A stretch of 64,000 nt of DNA from Rachicladosporium sp. CCFEE 5018 (GCA_002077045.2 KZ111143.1:1669873-1733872), one strand, 5' to 3'; positions 1-10,563 are shown, counted from the stretch's first letter. The notes: generated by a model not told the origin, from the sequence alone. Program-made: numbers and translations.

Positions 1-2095
1 ACCACACCATCCGACTTCAAGCTCTCGATCTCGGATATGCTCATACCCAATACACCAGCGAGCACCTCATCGGTATGCTGTCCAAGCGTTGGTGGTGGGG
101 AGCGTATACTTGGCTTCGACTCCGAAAACTTGACAGGCGGACTGACGAGCTTGATGGGGCCGCAATCAGGGTGGTCGACCTCGGTCACCATGTCACGGGT
201 AAGGACTAAGGAAAGGTCAGAATAGCTCATCTCAGAACAAAGAAAAACTCTCAACAACCCACCATGCTCATGCTCCAACGTCCCCTTCACATCATTAATC
301 CTTGCATACGGCATCCCGCTCCCCTCCAGCACAGCCTCCCACTCCGCCATCGTCTTCGTCCTCGTCACAGCCTCGATCTTCTCCTCCAACTCATCCCGAT
401 GCTTCACCCTATCAGCATTCGTCCGATACCTCTCGTCTTGACTCCACTCCGCCTTTCCAATCCTCTCGCACAAAATCCCAAACAGCCTATCATTCCCGCC
501 GCCCAGCATCAAATCCCCGTCTCTGGTCTTGAAGCCTTTGTAGGGTACGATGGAGGGGTGTGCGGTGCCCCAGCGGCCGGAGTCGGGTTTACCTGAGATG
601 AGGACTGAGGAGGCGAGGTTTGCGAGCGTAGCGACTTGGCAGTCAGACAAGGCGACATCTATGTGTTGGCCACGGCCGGACTTTGCTCGGCTGAGGAGCG
701 CAGCCATGATGGAGTTGCTGGTGTAGAGGCCGGTTGTTAGATCCGTGACTGCTACGCCGACTTTGGCTGGAGGGCCGTCGCGATGGCCGGTGATGTGCAT
801 GAGACCCATCTCGCTGCGTTTGATGTCAGTGAGTGGAAGCTTTAAGAGATGGGAGGAACGCTGACGCTTCGACCATCACGTCGTAGCCTGCTTTCTTTCG
901 AAGTGGACCGGTCTGACCGTAGCCTGTGATACTAGCGTAGATGATGCTCGGATTGATCTTGGAGATTGTGGCATAGTCCATGCCGTACTTCTTCAAAGCG
1001 TCGGGAAGGTAATTCTCAACGAGGATGTCGCACTCCTTGACAAGCTTGTGTAAGATGCTGACGCCAGACGGATGTTGGAAGGATAGGCCGAGGGACTTCT
1101 TGTTGCGATTGACCTGATGAAGAGTCAGATCCTATTCGATGGCGTCAACTGAGAACTAGAGCATGGCTTACGGCAATGAAGTAAGCACTCTCGCCTGCTC
1201 CTTGTTTTTCACTGCCTTCCTTGTATGTGGCGTACGGTGGTCCCCATGCTCGTGTGTCGTCGCCTCGAGTCGGGTGCTCTATTTTAATGACTTCTGCACT
1301 ACATGGAGTCAGGACGAGATCGTGAAGGAAGAGCCAGACGTTGCCGTACTGGAGCTACTCGTACCCCAGGTCACCCAGTATTTGCGTACAGTATGNNNNN
1401 NNNNNNNNNNNNNNNNNNNNNNNNNNNNNNNNNNNNNNNNNNNNNNNNNNNNNNNNNNNNNNNNNNNNNNNNNNNNNNNNNNNNNNNNNNNNNNNAGGAT
1501 GTCGCACTCCTTGACAAGCTTGTGTAAGATGCTGACGCCAGACGGATGTTGGAAGGATAGGCCGAGGGACTTCTTGTTGCGATTGACCTGATGAAGAGTC
1601 AGATCCTATTCGATGGCGTCAACTGAGAACTAGAGCATGGCTTACGGCAATGAAGTAAGCACTCTCGCCTGCTCCTTGTTTTTCACTGCCTTCCTTGTAT
1701 GTGGCGTACGGTGGTCCCCATGCTCGTGTGTCGTCGCCTCGAGTCGGGTGCTCTATTTTAATGACTTCTGCACTACATGGAGTCAGGACGAGATCGTGAA
1801 GGAAGAGCCAGACGTTGCCGTACTGGAGCTACTCGTACCCCAGGTCACCCAGTATTTGCGTACAGTATGGCTACGGATCAGTCTATCAGCGCCTGCAACG
1901 TTGGGACCGTATGCTTTGAGGACCTACGCCTGCCAGCACTCGTGTCATGTCGAGGACTTTATAGCCAGCTAGAGGCAGCGTTCCATCGCCCTTCGAGGCA
2001 TTGGGAATGGCACTCGATCGCCTTGCTCTCGACCATTGATCGAAGCCACGGCCGAAGCCTTGTCTTATCACGCGTTGGGAACGAAAGAGAGACAT
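1..2095 (-). CDS. Family III CoA-transferase (CaiB/BaiF type), copy A, 3' end beyond window
   Basis: The conceptual protein matches class III CoA-transferases, which move CoA between acyl groups (SUGCT-like or racemase-like; the substrate is not readable here). I chose the ATG at 2095: it opens MSLFRSQRVIRQ, an Arg-rich, acid-poor mitochondrial-type presequence, before GYKVLDMTRVLAG. Exons on the minus strand are 2095-1928, 1870-1839 (PYCTQILGDLG), 1772-1646 (EVIKIEHPTRG, AWGPPYA) and one starting at 1587, all with GT-AG introns. Further introns fall near 840 and 215. The family-typical VENYLPDALKKYG, ITGYGQTGP and PPPTLGQHTDEVL follow, so little is missing at the C terminus. The gene crosses the gap at 1396-1495, and 1022-1395 is repeated as 1496-1869; the repeat must be collapsed to read it. 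It diverges from RIB5 across 232 bp. Confidence 0.82.
1396..1495. other. 100-N assembly gap with duplicated flanks
   Basis: Exactly 100 Ns. The 374 bases before the gap (1022-1395) reappear after it as 1496-1869. This is the signature of two overlapping contigs scaffolded without merging, so the real gap length is probably zero or negative. Confidence 0.9.
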
Positions 2096-2327
2096 TGGAA
2101 GGGAACAAAAGGAAGTACAGCCTCGCCTTGCGATCGAGCATGGAAAACTTGCCTCCTTTGCATGGTCGAGGACATGATCTCTGAGCAGCCATGTCTTCCG
2201 AACCGTTGCCTCGGTCAAAGAGAAGCCGAACGAACTCGCTGCGAGCACTGACCATATCATAGACGTCAATGATTTAATTGATACATGTAGTTCTTTCACT
2301 CTGAATCACTTTCCTCGTTGACCAAAG

Positions 2328-3090
2328 ATGTTCACCGGCATAGTAGAGACCATAGGCAGTACGTCTCGCACCACTGCCTGCCTTCCGCCATGGCCGCGCT
2401 GACTCTCGGCCAGCCGTCTCGCGCCTCGTCGAGCACGATGACTCCTCCAGCGGCGGCGGCGGAACCTCCTTGACAATCTCAAACTGCGCCGACATCCTCA
2501 CGGACGCCCATCTCGGCGATAGCATAAGCATCAATGGCACTTGCTTGACGGTCACGGAATTCGACAAGGACAGCTTCAAAGTCGGCGTATCGCCTGAGAC
2601 ACTTCGGAGAACGAGTCTGGGCAGTCTAAAAGAGAGCAGTAATGTCAATCTCGAGCGAGCTGTGAGTGCGAGCACGCGTATGGGTGGGCACTTCGTGCAA
2701 GGCCACGTTGACACGATCGCCGAGATCGTGAGCACGACGCAGGATGGGAATGCGATTACCTTCCGTCTCAAGCCGAGAGATAAGGCGGTGCTGCGATATA
2801 TCGTCGAGAAGGGCTATGTGACGCTTGATGGGGCATCGTTGACTGTAACGGCCGTGCACGACGACGAGGCGTGGTGGGAGGTGATGCTCATTGCGTACAC
2901 GCAGGAGAAGGTGGTGATGGGGAGCAAGAAAAAGGGCGAGGATGTCAATGTTGAGGTCGATATGGTGGGCAAGTATGTGGAGAAGAGCGTGGCGGCGTAC
3001 TTTGAGGGGAGTAGTGGGAGTGGAGGGGCGATGTTGGAGAAGATGGTGCAGCGGCTTGTTGATGAGAGGCTGAGGGGGAGTTCAAAGTGA
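2328..3090 (+). CDS. RIB5: Riboflavin synthase, copy A
   Basis: Riboflavin synthase dismutates two 6,7-dimethyl-8-ribityllumazines into riboflavin and a pyrimidinedione (EC 2.5.1.9), the last step of vitamin B2 synthesis. A 31-nt first exon (2328-2358) encodes the diagnostic N terminus MFTGIVETIG; after a 55-nt GT-AG intron, exon 2 is 2414-3090. The product is 235 aa, close to the family's usual length. It has the two lumazine-binding repeats: first half with GTCLTV, GVSPETLRRT and NLERAV; GGHFVQGHVD opening the second; then YVTLDGASLTV. A Ser/Gly-rich insert (SSSGGGG) near residue 22 is a lineage feature. It shares a 232-bp divergent promoter region with the CoA-transferase. Copy B differs at only about four residues, so both copies look functional. 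Confidence 0.95.
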
Positions 3091-3359
3091 AGTGAAGCAG
3101 ACCATGCATGCTTCCTGTGTCTTCGTGTACAGTAAGTCTGCTCTATTGCGCATATGGCTTCACTTTTGTCACCTTCACTCGCTCCCATCAATGCCACATT
3201 TTTCGTGCCTCTCCATTCGTTCATCCTTGAACCTGCTTCTTACACCAAACATCTACACGCCGTTCAACTCAACTCTGATGCAGTCGCAGTGACATGCTGT
3301 TACTGTTACGCCATATCGTGTCAACATTCGAGCAGAGTATTGGCTTGTCCATCTGCGTC

Positions 3360-4696
3360 ATGGAGACGACAACAGATCCCGCCATGGCGTCCATTGAAGG
3401 CGCAGCACATACTCAGACCGAAGACGACACCCCATCACTGATCGAGCTCTTCCAGTGTCCAATCGATACACTCTGCGATTTCGGCGACATCATACTCGTC
3501 TGCAACGATGGCTTCCACCCAGAGCTCAAAATCCGAGTATCGTCTTGCATCCTGGCCAACAGCAGCAAGGTCTTTCGGGCATTGTTTAGCAAGCGCTTTG
3601 CGGAAGGTCATGCGATACACACTGGCGAGACAAACGAGATCCACGTCATGGAGGCGCCGAAACCATTCCTCATCATGTGCTCGATGCTACACCATTCGAC
3701 TTTGCAGGACGCGAAAGCGATGAGCTGGGACTCTGTGGATCTTGCTCTGCTAATTGACAAGTACGACTGCGTGAAGCCGCTGACTTCCGCCACATCTGCG
3801 TTGCTACAGACGCTACTAAACCCTCTTGCTGGCAATCACTGTGGGGATGTGATGGATTGCTTGCGCGTTGCTACAGCAGCGTACATCCTAGAACAGCCCG
3901 AGGCATTTGTACAGAGTACGAGAAAACTCTTACGAGTCTATCGTCATGGCGCTCTAGATGGCTATTGTGTTGGACTACTGCCACCGACCTTCCTTGGTGA
4001 GTCTTTCGAAGCTCGTCATGGCTGATTTACTGATCCCGACGCTGACCCCTTGTAGCGGCATTCCAAACTCAACGAGCCAAGATATTCTCCGAGATCACCC
4101 GCACAATCACTCGCATCGTCTACGATTACACATTCGCAGCCCACCAGAATTACAAGCCTAATCTTGTGATGGATCTGTCAAAGGATCTCTCTAATCTATC
4201 ACTGTGGCCGCTTGACGCAAAGATCACCAGCGTTGACGACGCTCTCGTTGGCCTCGCCAATCTGAAGGTTCCCGTGCTGGTCGCTGCCGAGGATCGTCCT
4301 TACAATCCTCCTTACGCATCTCCGATCAGACATTCCCCCCGTACCAGCGATAGAGGCGTATGGGCAACGCGCTCGCCTACTGAATCTGAGGTTATGCAAG
4401 CTTGGAACGCCGCCGAAGCAATGCTCGTTGGGTCGCCGCCCCAGCACCAGCGTAGCGTGACACCGCAACCTGCTACCACGCCTTTCGTCGACACCCTTAC
4501 GCCAAAGCATATCAGCGCAATGCGCGACGTGCTGGAGCAATCTTGTGCGGGACTATGCATCGATTGTCTGAAAGGCAACGAAGTTTGCCGCCTCGAGCGC
4601 TTAGGCTTCTGCGAGCGTTGGCAGAGGCCGGCTCCGACCATGTTGAGTGGCGGGTCGGCCGACGGGTGGGAATCGCACGAAGGTCTCATGTGGTAA
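3360..4696 (+). CDS. BTB/POZ-domain protein 1 (copy A only)
   Basis: Two exons (3360-3996, 4056-4696) joined by a GT-AG intron give 425 aa. The N-terminal half (about residues 40-210) is a fungal BTB/POZ domain: FGDIILVC, then KIRVSSCILANSSKVFRALF, the usual start of helix 2 and the dimer interface. The C terminus carries a spaced cysteine motif, C376-x3-C380-x2-C383-x6-C390, shared with the next gene. Fungal BTB proteins of this class may be adaptors for Cul3 ligases or transcription factors, but nothing here shows a partner. I placed the start at 3360; an in-frame Met at 3294 would add 22 residues with no homologous support. The gene is tandem to a diverged paralogue at 5059 and is absent from copy B, where a deletion removes it. 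Confidence 0.8.
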
Positions 4697-5058
4697 CATG
4701 ATGTGAATGGAGGCGGGCAATACGAGACTAGCGCTGAGGCTCTGAACGGGTGCATGAAGGGGTACTGTGACTGCAAGTCTAAGTATGTAATGAGTGAATC
4801 TGGAGGTCAGACAGAAGTGGTGACAGCCAGTAAACCAGGGAAATTGTTCACTCGGCGACGATGAAGTGAAGCGCACGGTATTGTTGTAACACATGCGCTG
4901 ATGCTTGCTGGATGGCTCCTTCTCTTCCACAGTGACTTCACGTGCTCATCCCTAGCTTCCATGCTTGTTTGCACTCCACCTCAGCTTATTACCATCCTCC
5001 ACTACTTGCACATCCACTCCTCGACACAAACATCAGCATTTTCACAACATCCATCAAC
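4697..5058. other. Intergenic spacer between the two BTB genes
   Basis: I see no coding exon, RNA gene or repeat. The last 100 bases before the ATG at 5059 are CA- and CT-rich, as is common in fungal 5' leaders. Confidence 0.5.
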
Positions 5059-6466
5059 ATGGATTCCGACGACGGAGCTCAGTCTCAGGCTCCTTCGCCC
5101 GGCTGGCATGCAGCGTGGTCACAACCGTCCGAGCCATACTTCGATGACCTGCTCAAAGACTTCTACACGCCCTCCGGTATGATCGACGACGTCTTCCTCG
5201 TGGTGAGGGAAGAAGGCTTTGTGACCATAGAAGACGACGGCACAAAGTGAAACAGCCCGATAGCGCTCCACGCTACAAGATTCGCGCCTCCAGATCCGTG
5301 CTCGGTTCTGCTAGCAAAGTCTTCCGAGCACTGTTCAGTGAGCGCTTCGCTGAAGGCCAGAGTCTTCTTGCTGGTGAGAAAGAGCTGGAGGTGGTCCACG
5401 ATCCCGAGGGCTTCTCCACGATGTGTCGACTCCTGCACCACGTTCCCATCGACATAACGATGTTTGTCTCGGGTGGAAGTGGCGGTGATGTTGTAGTCAC
5501 TCCCGGCGTGATGGGGCTTGCTATGACCGTCGACTTCTACGACTGCGCGAAGGCATTGCATGCTTCGATCTATGGACTGTTGCGCCACACGATGCCAGCA
5601 CTCGAAAGCCCACGCTACATCGTGTCTCACATGCAAATGTGCTTCGTCGCCGCTGCTTATATGCTTGATCAGCCTGAGATCTTCCGTGAGGCAACTGCAA
5701 TTTTGGTCAAGCACCTCAGCACGCCGCTGGACAAGGACATCTGCGTAGATATGCTCCCACCACAGTTTCATGGTGAGTCCCAGCGGGAGGCTGTTGCACA
5801 CTACCGACAACACGCTGATCTGTCACAGGGTACATCGAAGCGCAGAGATACTACCACGAAAAACAGGGCACGAAGATGGTCTCCCAGCTGGTCAGTGACT
5901 TCAGCGATGCGGCCTATAAGGCTCAGAAGTCAGGTCTTCTTGTGGATCTGATGGCTCAGCTCGTGTCCGCGAAAGTGTGGCCGCTGGGACAGCCATGCTC
6001 GCTAGCAAACACCGTCAGTCGCATATCGGAGCTGGACGTTCCCGTCCTGAAGTCTGATAACTTTAAGGCATACGTCGATCCAGCACGTCATCAGCGGGAG
6101 GATCGAGACTCCTGGGCCTCGACGTCGGTATCATCGGACCGGGCAGGATGGCTGAGCGCTGGCATTCCTTTGAGGATGCTCGATGGGGGCAACGATGGCG
6201 TACAGACCTGCAGAGTCATCAAGGCCGGAGGCGGTCCGACCTCGAAAGCAATTTCCAGATCTGCTGCAGCGGCTTTACAGACCTGCGTAGGTCTATGTCT
6301 CGATTGCCTCAAAGGGAACGAAACTTGCCGCGTCCCACATCCTTCGCGCCACGACGTGGGAATACCATCGGCCACTGTCATGGAAACATGGGGCTTCAGA
6401 GATCAGCGTTCAGCTCAGGAAAAAGCTGCTAATGCATGGGCCGAGCGTCCAGGCTCTGTGTGGTGA
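5059..6466 (+). CDS. BTB/POZ-domain protein 2, copy A
   Basis: Paralogue of the upstream BTB gene. Three exons (5059-5202, 5256-5772, 5829-6466) give 432 aa. The first intron, 5203-5255 (53 bp, GTGAGG...ACAG), is my choice: read straight through, the frame hits TGA at 5248, whereas splicing joins IDDVFLV to PDSAPRYKIRAS in phase and restores the BTB alignment. The second intron splits QFHG from YIEAQRYYHE. BTB core motifs are SASKVFRALFSERFAEG and AAYMLDQPEIF. The C terminus repeats the cysteine motif C373-x3-C377-x2-C380-x6-C387. Copy B keeps only a broken remnant (30803-31903). The function is unknown beyond BTB-mediated protein contacts. An alternative reading is a 1-base frameshift near 5246 instead of the intron. 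Confidence 0.76.
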
Positions 6467-7007
6467 GACAAGGGCGGCGAAAGGTGCAGATCCACATTGG
6501 TGCGAGTTCCGCATTCAGAACGATAGGCGTTGAAGATGTTGCGGTGCGAGAAGTAAGGCATATGTTACATGCGAGTGGAAGGCAGACAGCCACGGCATGA
6601 AACACACCATAAGCTAGTAGTATGTCCACCAACACGGAATGTAGCTGGGGAACAGACAGACGTACATGCTTGGACCAAACGATACTTAAACAACTTTCTC
6701 AGTCGTTCACTATGCCTATCTTTCAATCATTCGCGTTGTGAATTTGAATACTAACTATGCAGGTGAGCACCCCAACTATATGTACATTCAATTCCGAGCG
6801 GTTAGATGCAACACTCCAGCAGGGGATTCGAACTCAAGGCTCGACAATAGGTCTTGGCATTGCTATTTTCGGATTCCGGTTACCCCACCGCTGAGCCACC
6901 GCACCTCACTCATCGACTTCACCTGACTCACAAGCGCCAAACAGCAACGTCGACATCGAGTATACCCCCCCGACCCTCGCCAATTACAGGCGTATGCGTC
7001 GCCGATC
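6467..7007. other. Spacer between BTB gene 2 and BRF1
   Basis: 541 bp with no convincing exon. The right half holds the tRNA-like element (6822-6905) and the BRF1 5' leader. The left half looks like the BTB 3' region and is AT-richer around 6680-6780. Confidence 0.5.
6822..6905 (-). promoter_or_regulatory. tRNA-like element with A box and B box upstream of BRF1, copy A
   Basis: On the minus strand a 5' GGTGCGG (6905-6899) is followed at tRNA positions 8-19 by TGGCTCAGCGGT (6898-6887), matching the pol III A-box consensus. About 52 nt further on, GAGTTCGAATCCCC (6835-6822) contains the TTCGAAT T-loop/B-box core. A cloverleaf does not form: the T stem, D stem and acceptor stem do not pair, and I see no T-run terminator just downstream. 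It is therefore a decayed tRNA or a TFIIIC-type site, not a working tRNA. Copy B keeps both boxes while the spacer between them has diverged. It lies about 100 bp upstream of the BRF1 ATG, pointing away from it. Confidence 0.5.
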
Positions 7008-9434
7008 ATGCCGCCACCTCGCCGACTCGGTGCAGTCCGCGCACTCCCAGGCAAAGGCCGCAAACCAACAGCACCACCCGTGAAAAAGGCCTGCTGCGAC
7101 TCACCTGACATCCAAGAGCAAGATGGCTCGAAAATCTGCAAGAACTGCTTCACGCAAATCAGCGAAGCAAACATTGTCTCCGATGTCACTTTCGAGGAGA
7201 CTGCCAATGGCGGCGCCGCTGTACAGGGCGGGTACATCGGCGAGAATGCCCGCCATGCTGGACAGCTCAACTCTGCTACTTTCCGGCGCATGGGAGGTGG
7301 AGAGAAGCATGATGGTGCTGAGGTAGATCGGAAGGGCAGGGAGCATATTGAGCCTTATGCGAGGATTCTGGGCATTCCGATGAATGTTATTACTATTGCT
7401 AGGAATATCTGGACTCTTCAAGCTGGGCATAGCTTTACTTCTGGACGCAGCGTGGAGGAAGTCGCTGCATGCTGCGTTTATGCTGCATGCCGGAGACAGC
7501 CTGGAAACATTGTCCTGCTCATCGACCTCGCTGAGATTATCAAGATCAACGTCTTTCGCCTCGGCGAAGTCTACAAAGCGATGTGCAAGGAGATCTTCCT
7601 GGACGAGAACCAACTTCACTACGCTCACATGATCGACTTAGAAGCTTTGATTGAGAAGTACTGTCGCCGTTTACAATTCGACGAGGCCACGAATCAAGTC
7701 GCCGAAGACGCCTTGAAGATCATGCGCCGTATGCGTCGCGATTGGATGACTACAGGTCGCCACCCTGCTGGACTGTGCGGTGCATGTATCATCTTGGCCG
7801 CACGCATGAACAACTTCAAGCGAACTGTCAGGGAGGTTGTCTTTGTGGCAAAGATCGCTGATCAGACTATTGCAGAGCGAATCAGGGAATTCCGCTCAAC
7901 GAAAAGTGCTGGTCTCACGGTTGCGCAATTCCGAGAGGTCGGCGTACGCATCAAGCACCAGGCGGATCCGCCGTCTCTTCACCTTCAAGAGGAGAGGCAA
8001 AAGGCGCTTGAGCGCAAGAGGCAGAAGCGAGGCTTGGCGAGCTTGTCTAGGTCTCAAAGCTCTCCCATCGAGATTGCGGACGACGATGGCTCGGAGGCCA
8101 GCTCCACGAACGGCACACCAGCAGCCGAGCCTGCTGATGAGTCCGGTCGGCCTCGTAAACGAGTCCGTACTGTCGGAGACTCTCCTACATCTACTCCAAA
8201 TCCACCACAATACGACGTTGACGGCTTTGCGATACCCTCACAGCCTGCATCTGCCACGCCAAACGGCAAGAGCGGGCGAGTACCCTCGGAAAATTTGGAC
8301 GACACACCGCGAAAGCGAGGTCGGGCAAAGCGAGTCGCGCCACCTCCTATCGATCTCAGCACGGAGGAGATGCTCATCGAAGAGGAGCTACAAAATGCGA
8401 TCGAGTCTGCGCTTGACGATAACGAGGTGACTGGCTATCGTGACGAGGTAGCAGAGCAGAAAGGCAAAGCAGCAGCAGAGTCAATTGGCGATCAGGAGAG
8501 ACGACTCTACACAGAAGCTGCGAATGCGCGCCGTCAAGCGGCTGGTATCACTCACTACGACTCCGCCCACTACAATAGTCTCGAGTCAGTCACAGCCGAA
8601 GACCTCGAAGCTGAGTTCCGCGACGACCCTGAAGTAGAGAACTGCATCCTCTCCGGCCAAGCAGCGCAAGACAAAGAGAAGATCTGGCTTCACGAAAACG
8701 AAGACTGGCTACGAGCGCAATACGAAAAGCAACTCACGAAGCGCATGTTGGAGGCAAGTGGCAAGGACAAGAGGAAGACTATCAAGGGTCGCAAGGCTAA
8801 GAAGAGCGACAAGCTGCTTACTGCTGCTGGCACTCCTGCCGAGACGCCCGCCGATATCAACGCGGCGATGCTTGCGAGAAGTGCGCCGACGTTCTCGAAG
8901 TATGTCAATTATGAGGCGCTGCAGAGGGTCTATGGGGATAGTATGTCGCCTAGTCTGAGCAGAGCTGGGTCCGTGGCTGTCAGCGAGGACGACCAGGGGA
9001 GTCAGGCTGGCGAGGGTGCAGCTAGAGATGCTACGCCTGTTCCTTCACCTTCGCGGAGAAGCAACACTGGACCCGCTACGCCTGCAGCACACCAGACGCG
9101 TGCTATCGTGCAATCGCCTGCGGCCGCATCGCCTGTCGTGCCTTTGCCTACTGGTGCGATCACATTGACGCCACCTCAGACCCAGCTACCACCTACACAA
9201 CAGCCCGCGGCGGACGAGGAAGTCGCAGATGAGATCCCAGACGATCTCGACGACGACGAAAGCGACATCGAAGACGAGGACGTGCCCGAGCGTGCACCCG
9301 ACGAATATGACGATTACGGCGAAATTGAAGCAGAAGCTAGCGAGATCGAGGACGAAGCCGACGACGGTGATGGCGACTACGATGCAGCCATCGAACCGTT
9401 AGGAGACCAGGCGCTGGAGGGCGCTTATGAGTGA
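7008..9434 (+). CDS. BRF1: TFIIIB subunit Brf1 (TFIIB-related factor), copy A
   Basis: Brf1 joins TBP and Bdp1 to form TFIIIB, which places RNA polymerase III on tRNA and 5S genes. The single-exon frame gives 808 aa. An N-terminal zinc ribbon spans about 28-50, with C44 and C47 as a normal CxxC but the first pair as adjacent C29-C30; I believe this is seen in other Pezizomycotina but cannot check. Two cyclin-like TFIIB repeats follow (about 75-290), with EVAACCVYAACR, LIDLAEIIKINVFRLG and HPAGLCGACIILAAR. The C-terminal half has a Ser/Pro-rich linker, the Brf1 TBP-binding block (KIWLHENEDWLRAQYEKQL, GRKAKK, FSKYVNYEALQ) and a strongly acidic tail. The start MPPPRRLGAVRAL is fixed by identity to copy B. 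A tRNA-like element lies just upstream. Confidence 0.93.
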   Translation: MPPPRRLGAVRALPGKGRKPTAPPVKKACCDSPDIQEQDGSKICKNCFTQISEANIVSDVTFEETANGGAAVQGGYIGENARHAGQLNSATFRRMGGGEKHDGAEVDRKGREHIEPYARILGIPMNVITIARNIWTLQAGHSFTSGRSVEEVAACCVYAACRRQPGNIVLLIDLAEIIKINVFRLGEVYKAMCKEIFLDENQLHYAHMIDLEALIEKYCRRLQFDEATNQVAEDALKIMRRMRRDWMTTGRHPAGLCGACIILAARMNNFKRTVREVVFVAKIADQTIAERIREFRSTKSAGLTVAQFREVGVRIKHQADPPSLHLQEERQKALERKRQKRGLASLSRSQSSPIEIADDDGSEASSTNGTPAAEPADESGRPRKRVRTVGDSPTSTPNPPQYDVDGFAIPSQPASATPNGKSGRVPSENLDDTPRKRGRAKRVAPPPIDLSTEEMLIEEELQNAIESALDDNEVTGYRDEVAEQKGKAAAESIGDQERRLYTEAANARRQAAGITHYDSAHYNSLESVTAEDLEAEFRDDPEVENCILSGQAAQDKEKIWLHENEDWLRAQYEKQLTKRMLEASGKDKRKTIKGRKAKKSDKLLTAAGTPAETPADINAAMLARSAPTFSKYVNYEALQRVYGDSMSPSLSRAGSVAVSEDDQGSQAGEGAARDATPVPSPSRRSNTGPATPAAHQTRAIVQSPAAASPVVPLPTGAITLTPPQTQLPPTQQPAADEEVADEIPDDLDDDESDIEDEDVPERAPDEYDDYGEIEAEASEIEDEADDGDGDYDAAIEPLGDQALEGAYE

Positions 9435-9884
9435 GGCCGCCGAGTTGGGAATGTATGGTCGCAGACGACTTTGTGAAGCGTGCTAAGCCAGCTGCATAAC
9501 AGCCTGCTACTAAGCTGTACTTGACGCATTGTATGATACCCATGCGCTTAGGCAGAGATATCTATAGACCAGTATTTGGTTCAAACCCAAGACCTTGACA
9601 CGTGCTCCGCCAAGCTTTCCTCGTCCCTCTCTCCGCAACGCGCGATCTCGTCATCGCGCGATGACGGGCGTCGAGCGTCACGTCAAAGTGTGGCCCTTGC
9701 TGAAGCTCCCCCCAATGCGTGGCCCAGCCATCCGGACTCGGGCATTGCGCGCGGTGAGGAGCTGGCTTGTACCTCACTTCCTACCTGTCAGCAACTTTTC
9801 CCCTGGCCGCCTTGAGGTACGCAGCCATTGGAATTTCTCTCACTTGCCAGACTACACCTGATACTTCATCTACACCCCACTATC
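9435..9884. other. Spacer between BRF1 and the acidic-protein gene
   Basis: 450 bp with no exon seen. At 9580-9590 GGTTCAAACCC resembles a B box and is kept in copy B, but there is no matching A box or cloverleaf. The last 100 bp are the 5' leader of the next gene. Confidence 0.4.
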
Positions 9885-10563
9885 ATGTCTACACGCAAGA
9901 GGAAGCAGGATGAGGAGCTCGTCGAGTTGCCTGAGGATGGCAGCGATGAGGAGAGTGAGGAAGAGTGAGTCCATTCCTTCCCACCGGCCCATTGTGTGCG
10001 ATGAGGTGGTGCGAGGACGAGTTGCAACGTTGCCATTGGCGCATTGCACGAGACTTATGGTTATCAGGCATTGGCTGACTCGGTGCAATCACAGGTATAT
10101 CTCAGAAGGCGACGAAGACGTGTCAGAGGTTGGCAGCGAGGAGGAAGAAGAGGAGGACGATGAGGTAGAGGCGGAGGCAGCACCTGCACGTTAGTCACTT
10201 CCAATCTACACCCACCCTCAGATCTACACGTGCTGATGTAAACCAGCGCCGAAAGCCAAGAAACAAAAGACCAAGCCCACCGAGGTGGTCGAAGAAGACG
10301 AGCCAGCAGGTGAGGAAGATGAAGACGTCGAGGAGGAAGATCTCGAGGACGACGAGGCTGCGCCGGACAGTGATGGAGGGGCGGACGAAGATGTGAGTGC
10401 ATTGAAGGCTACGATTGGATAGACGTTATGGACTGCTGACTATGTGATGTTCTAGGCTGCCGAGACGGCCAAGTCTAGTGGACCTGCTGCTAGTGCTAAG
10501 GCGAGGAGTGGCAATACTGTGCCGAAGGAGGCGAGCTTGGAGGAGGTGGATGATGCTGAGTAG
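9885..10563 (+). CDS. Small highly acidic, probably nuclear protein, copy A
   Basis: Four exons (9885-9964, 10095-10189, 10247-10392, 10456-10563) joined by GT-AG introns in consistent phase give 142 aa. The product starts MSTRKRKQDEELVELPEDG, is dominated by Glu/Asp runs and has one basic cluster, KAKKQKTKP (about 62-70), which could be a nuclear localisation signal. Composition resembles histone chaperones and nucleolar acidic proteins, but I do not see the CHZ motif of Chz1, so I assign no family. Copy B has the same exon structure and near-identical sequence, which supports a real gene despite low complexity. It is in the same orientation as BRF1 with a 450-bp spacer. Confidence 0.7.

Noticed and set aside
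1163..1972. Plus-strand frames with a repeated MAYGNEVSTL start
   Set aside because: They are the antisense of CoA-transferase exons and introns, repeated because of the contig overlap and the second copy.
6822..6905. Functional tRNA gene
   Set aside because: A and B boxes are present, but acceptor, D and T stems do not pair in either copy and no T-run terminator follows.
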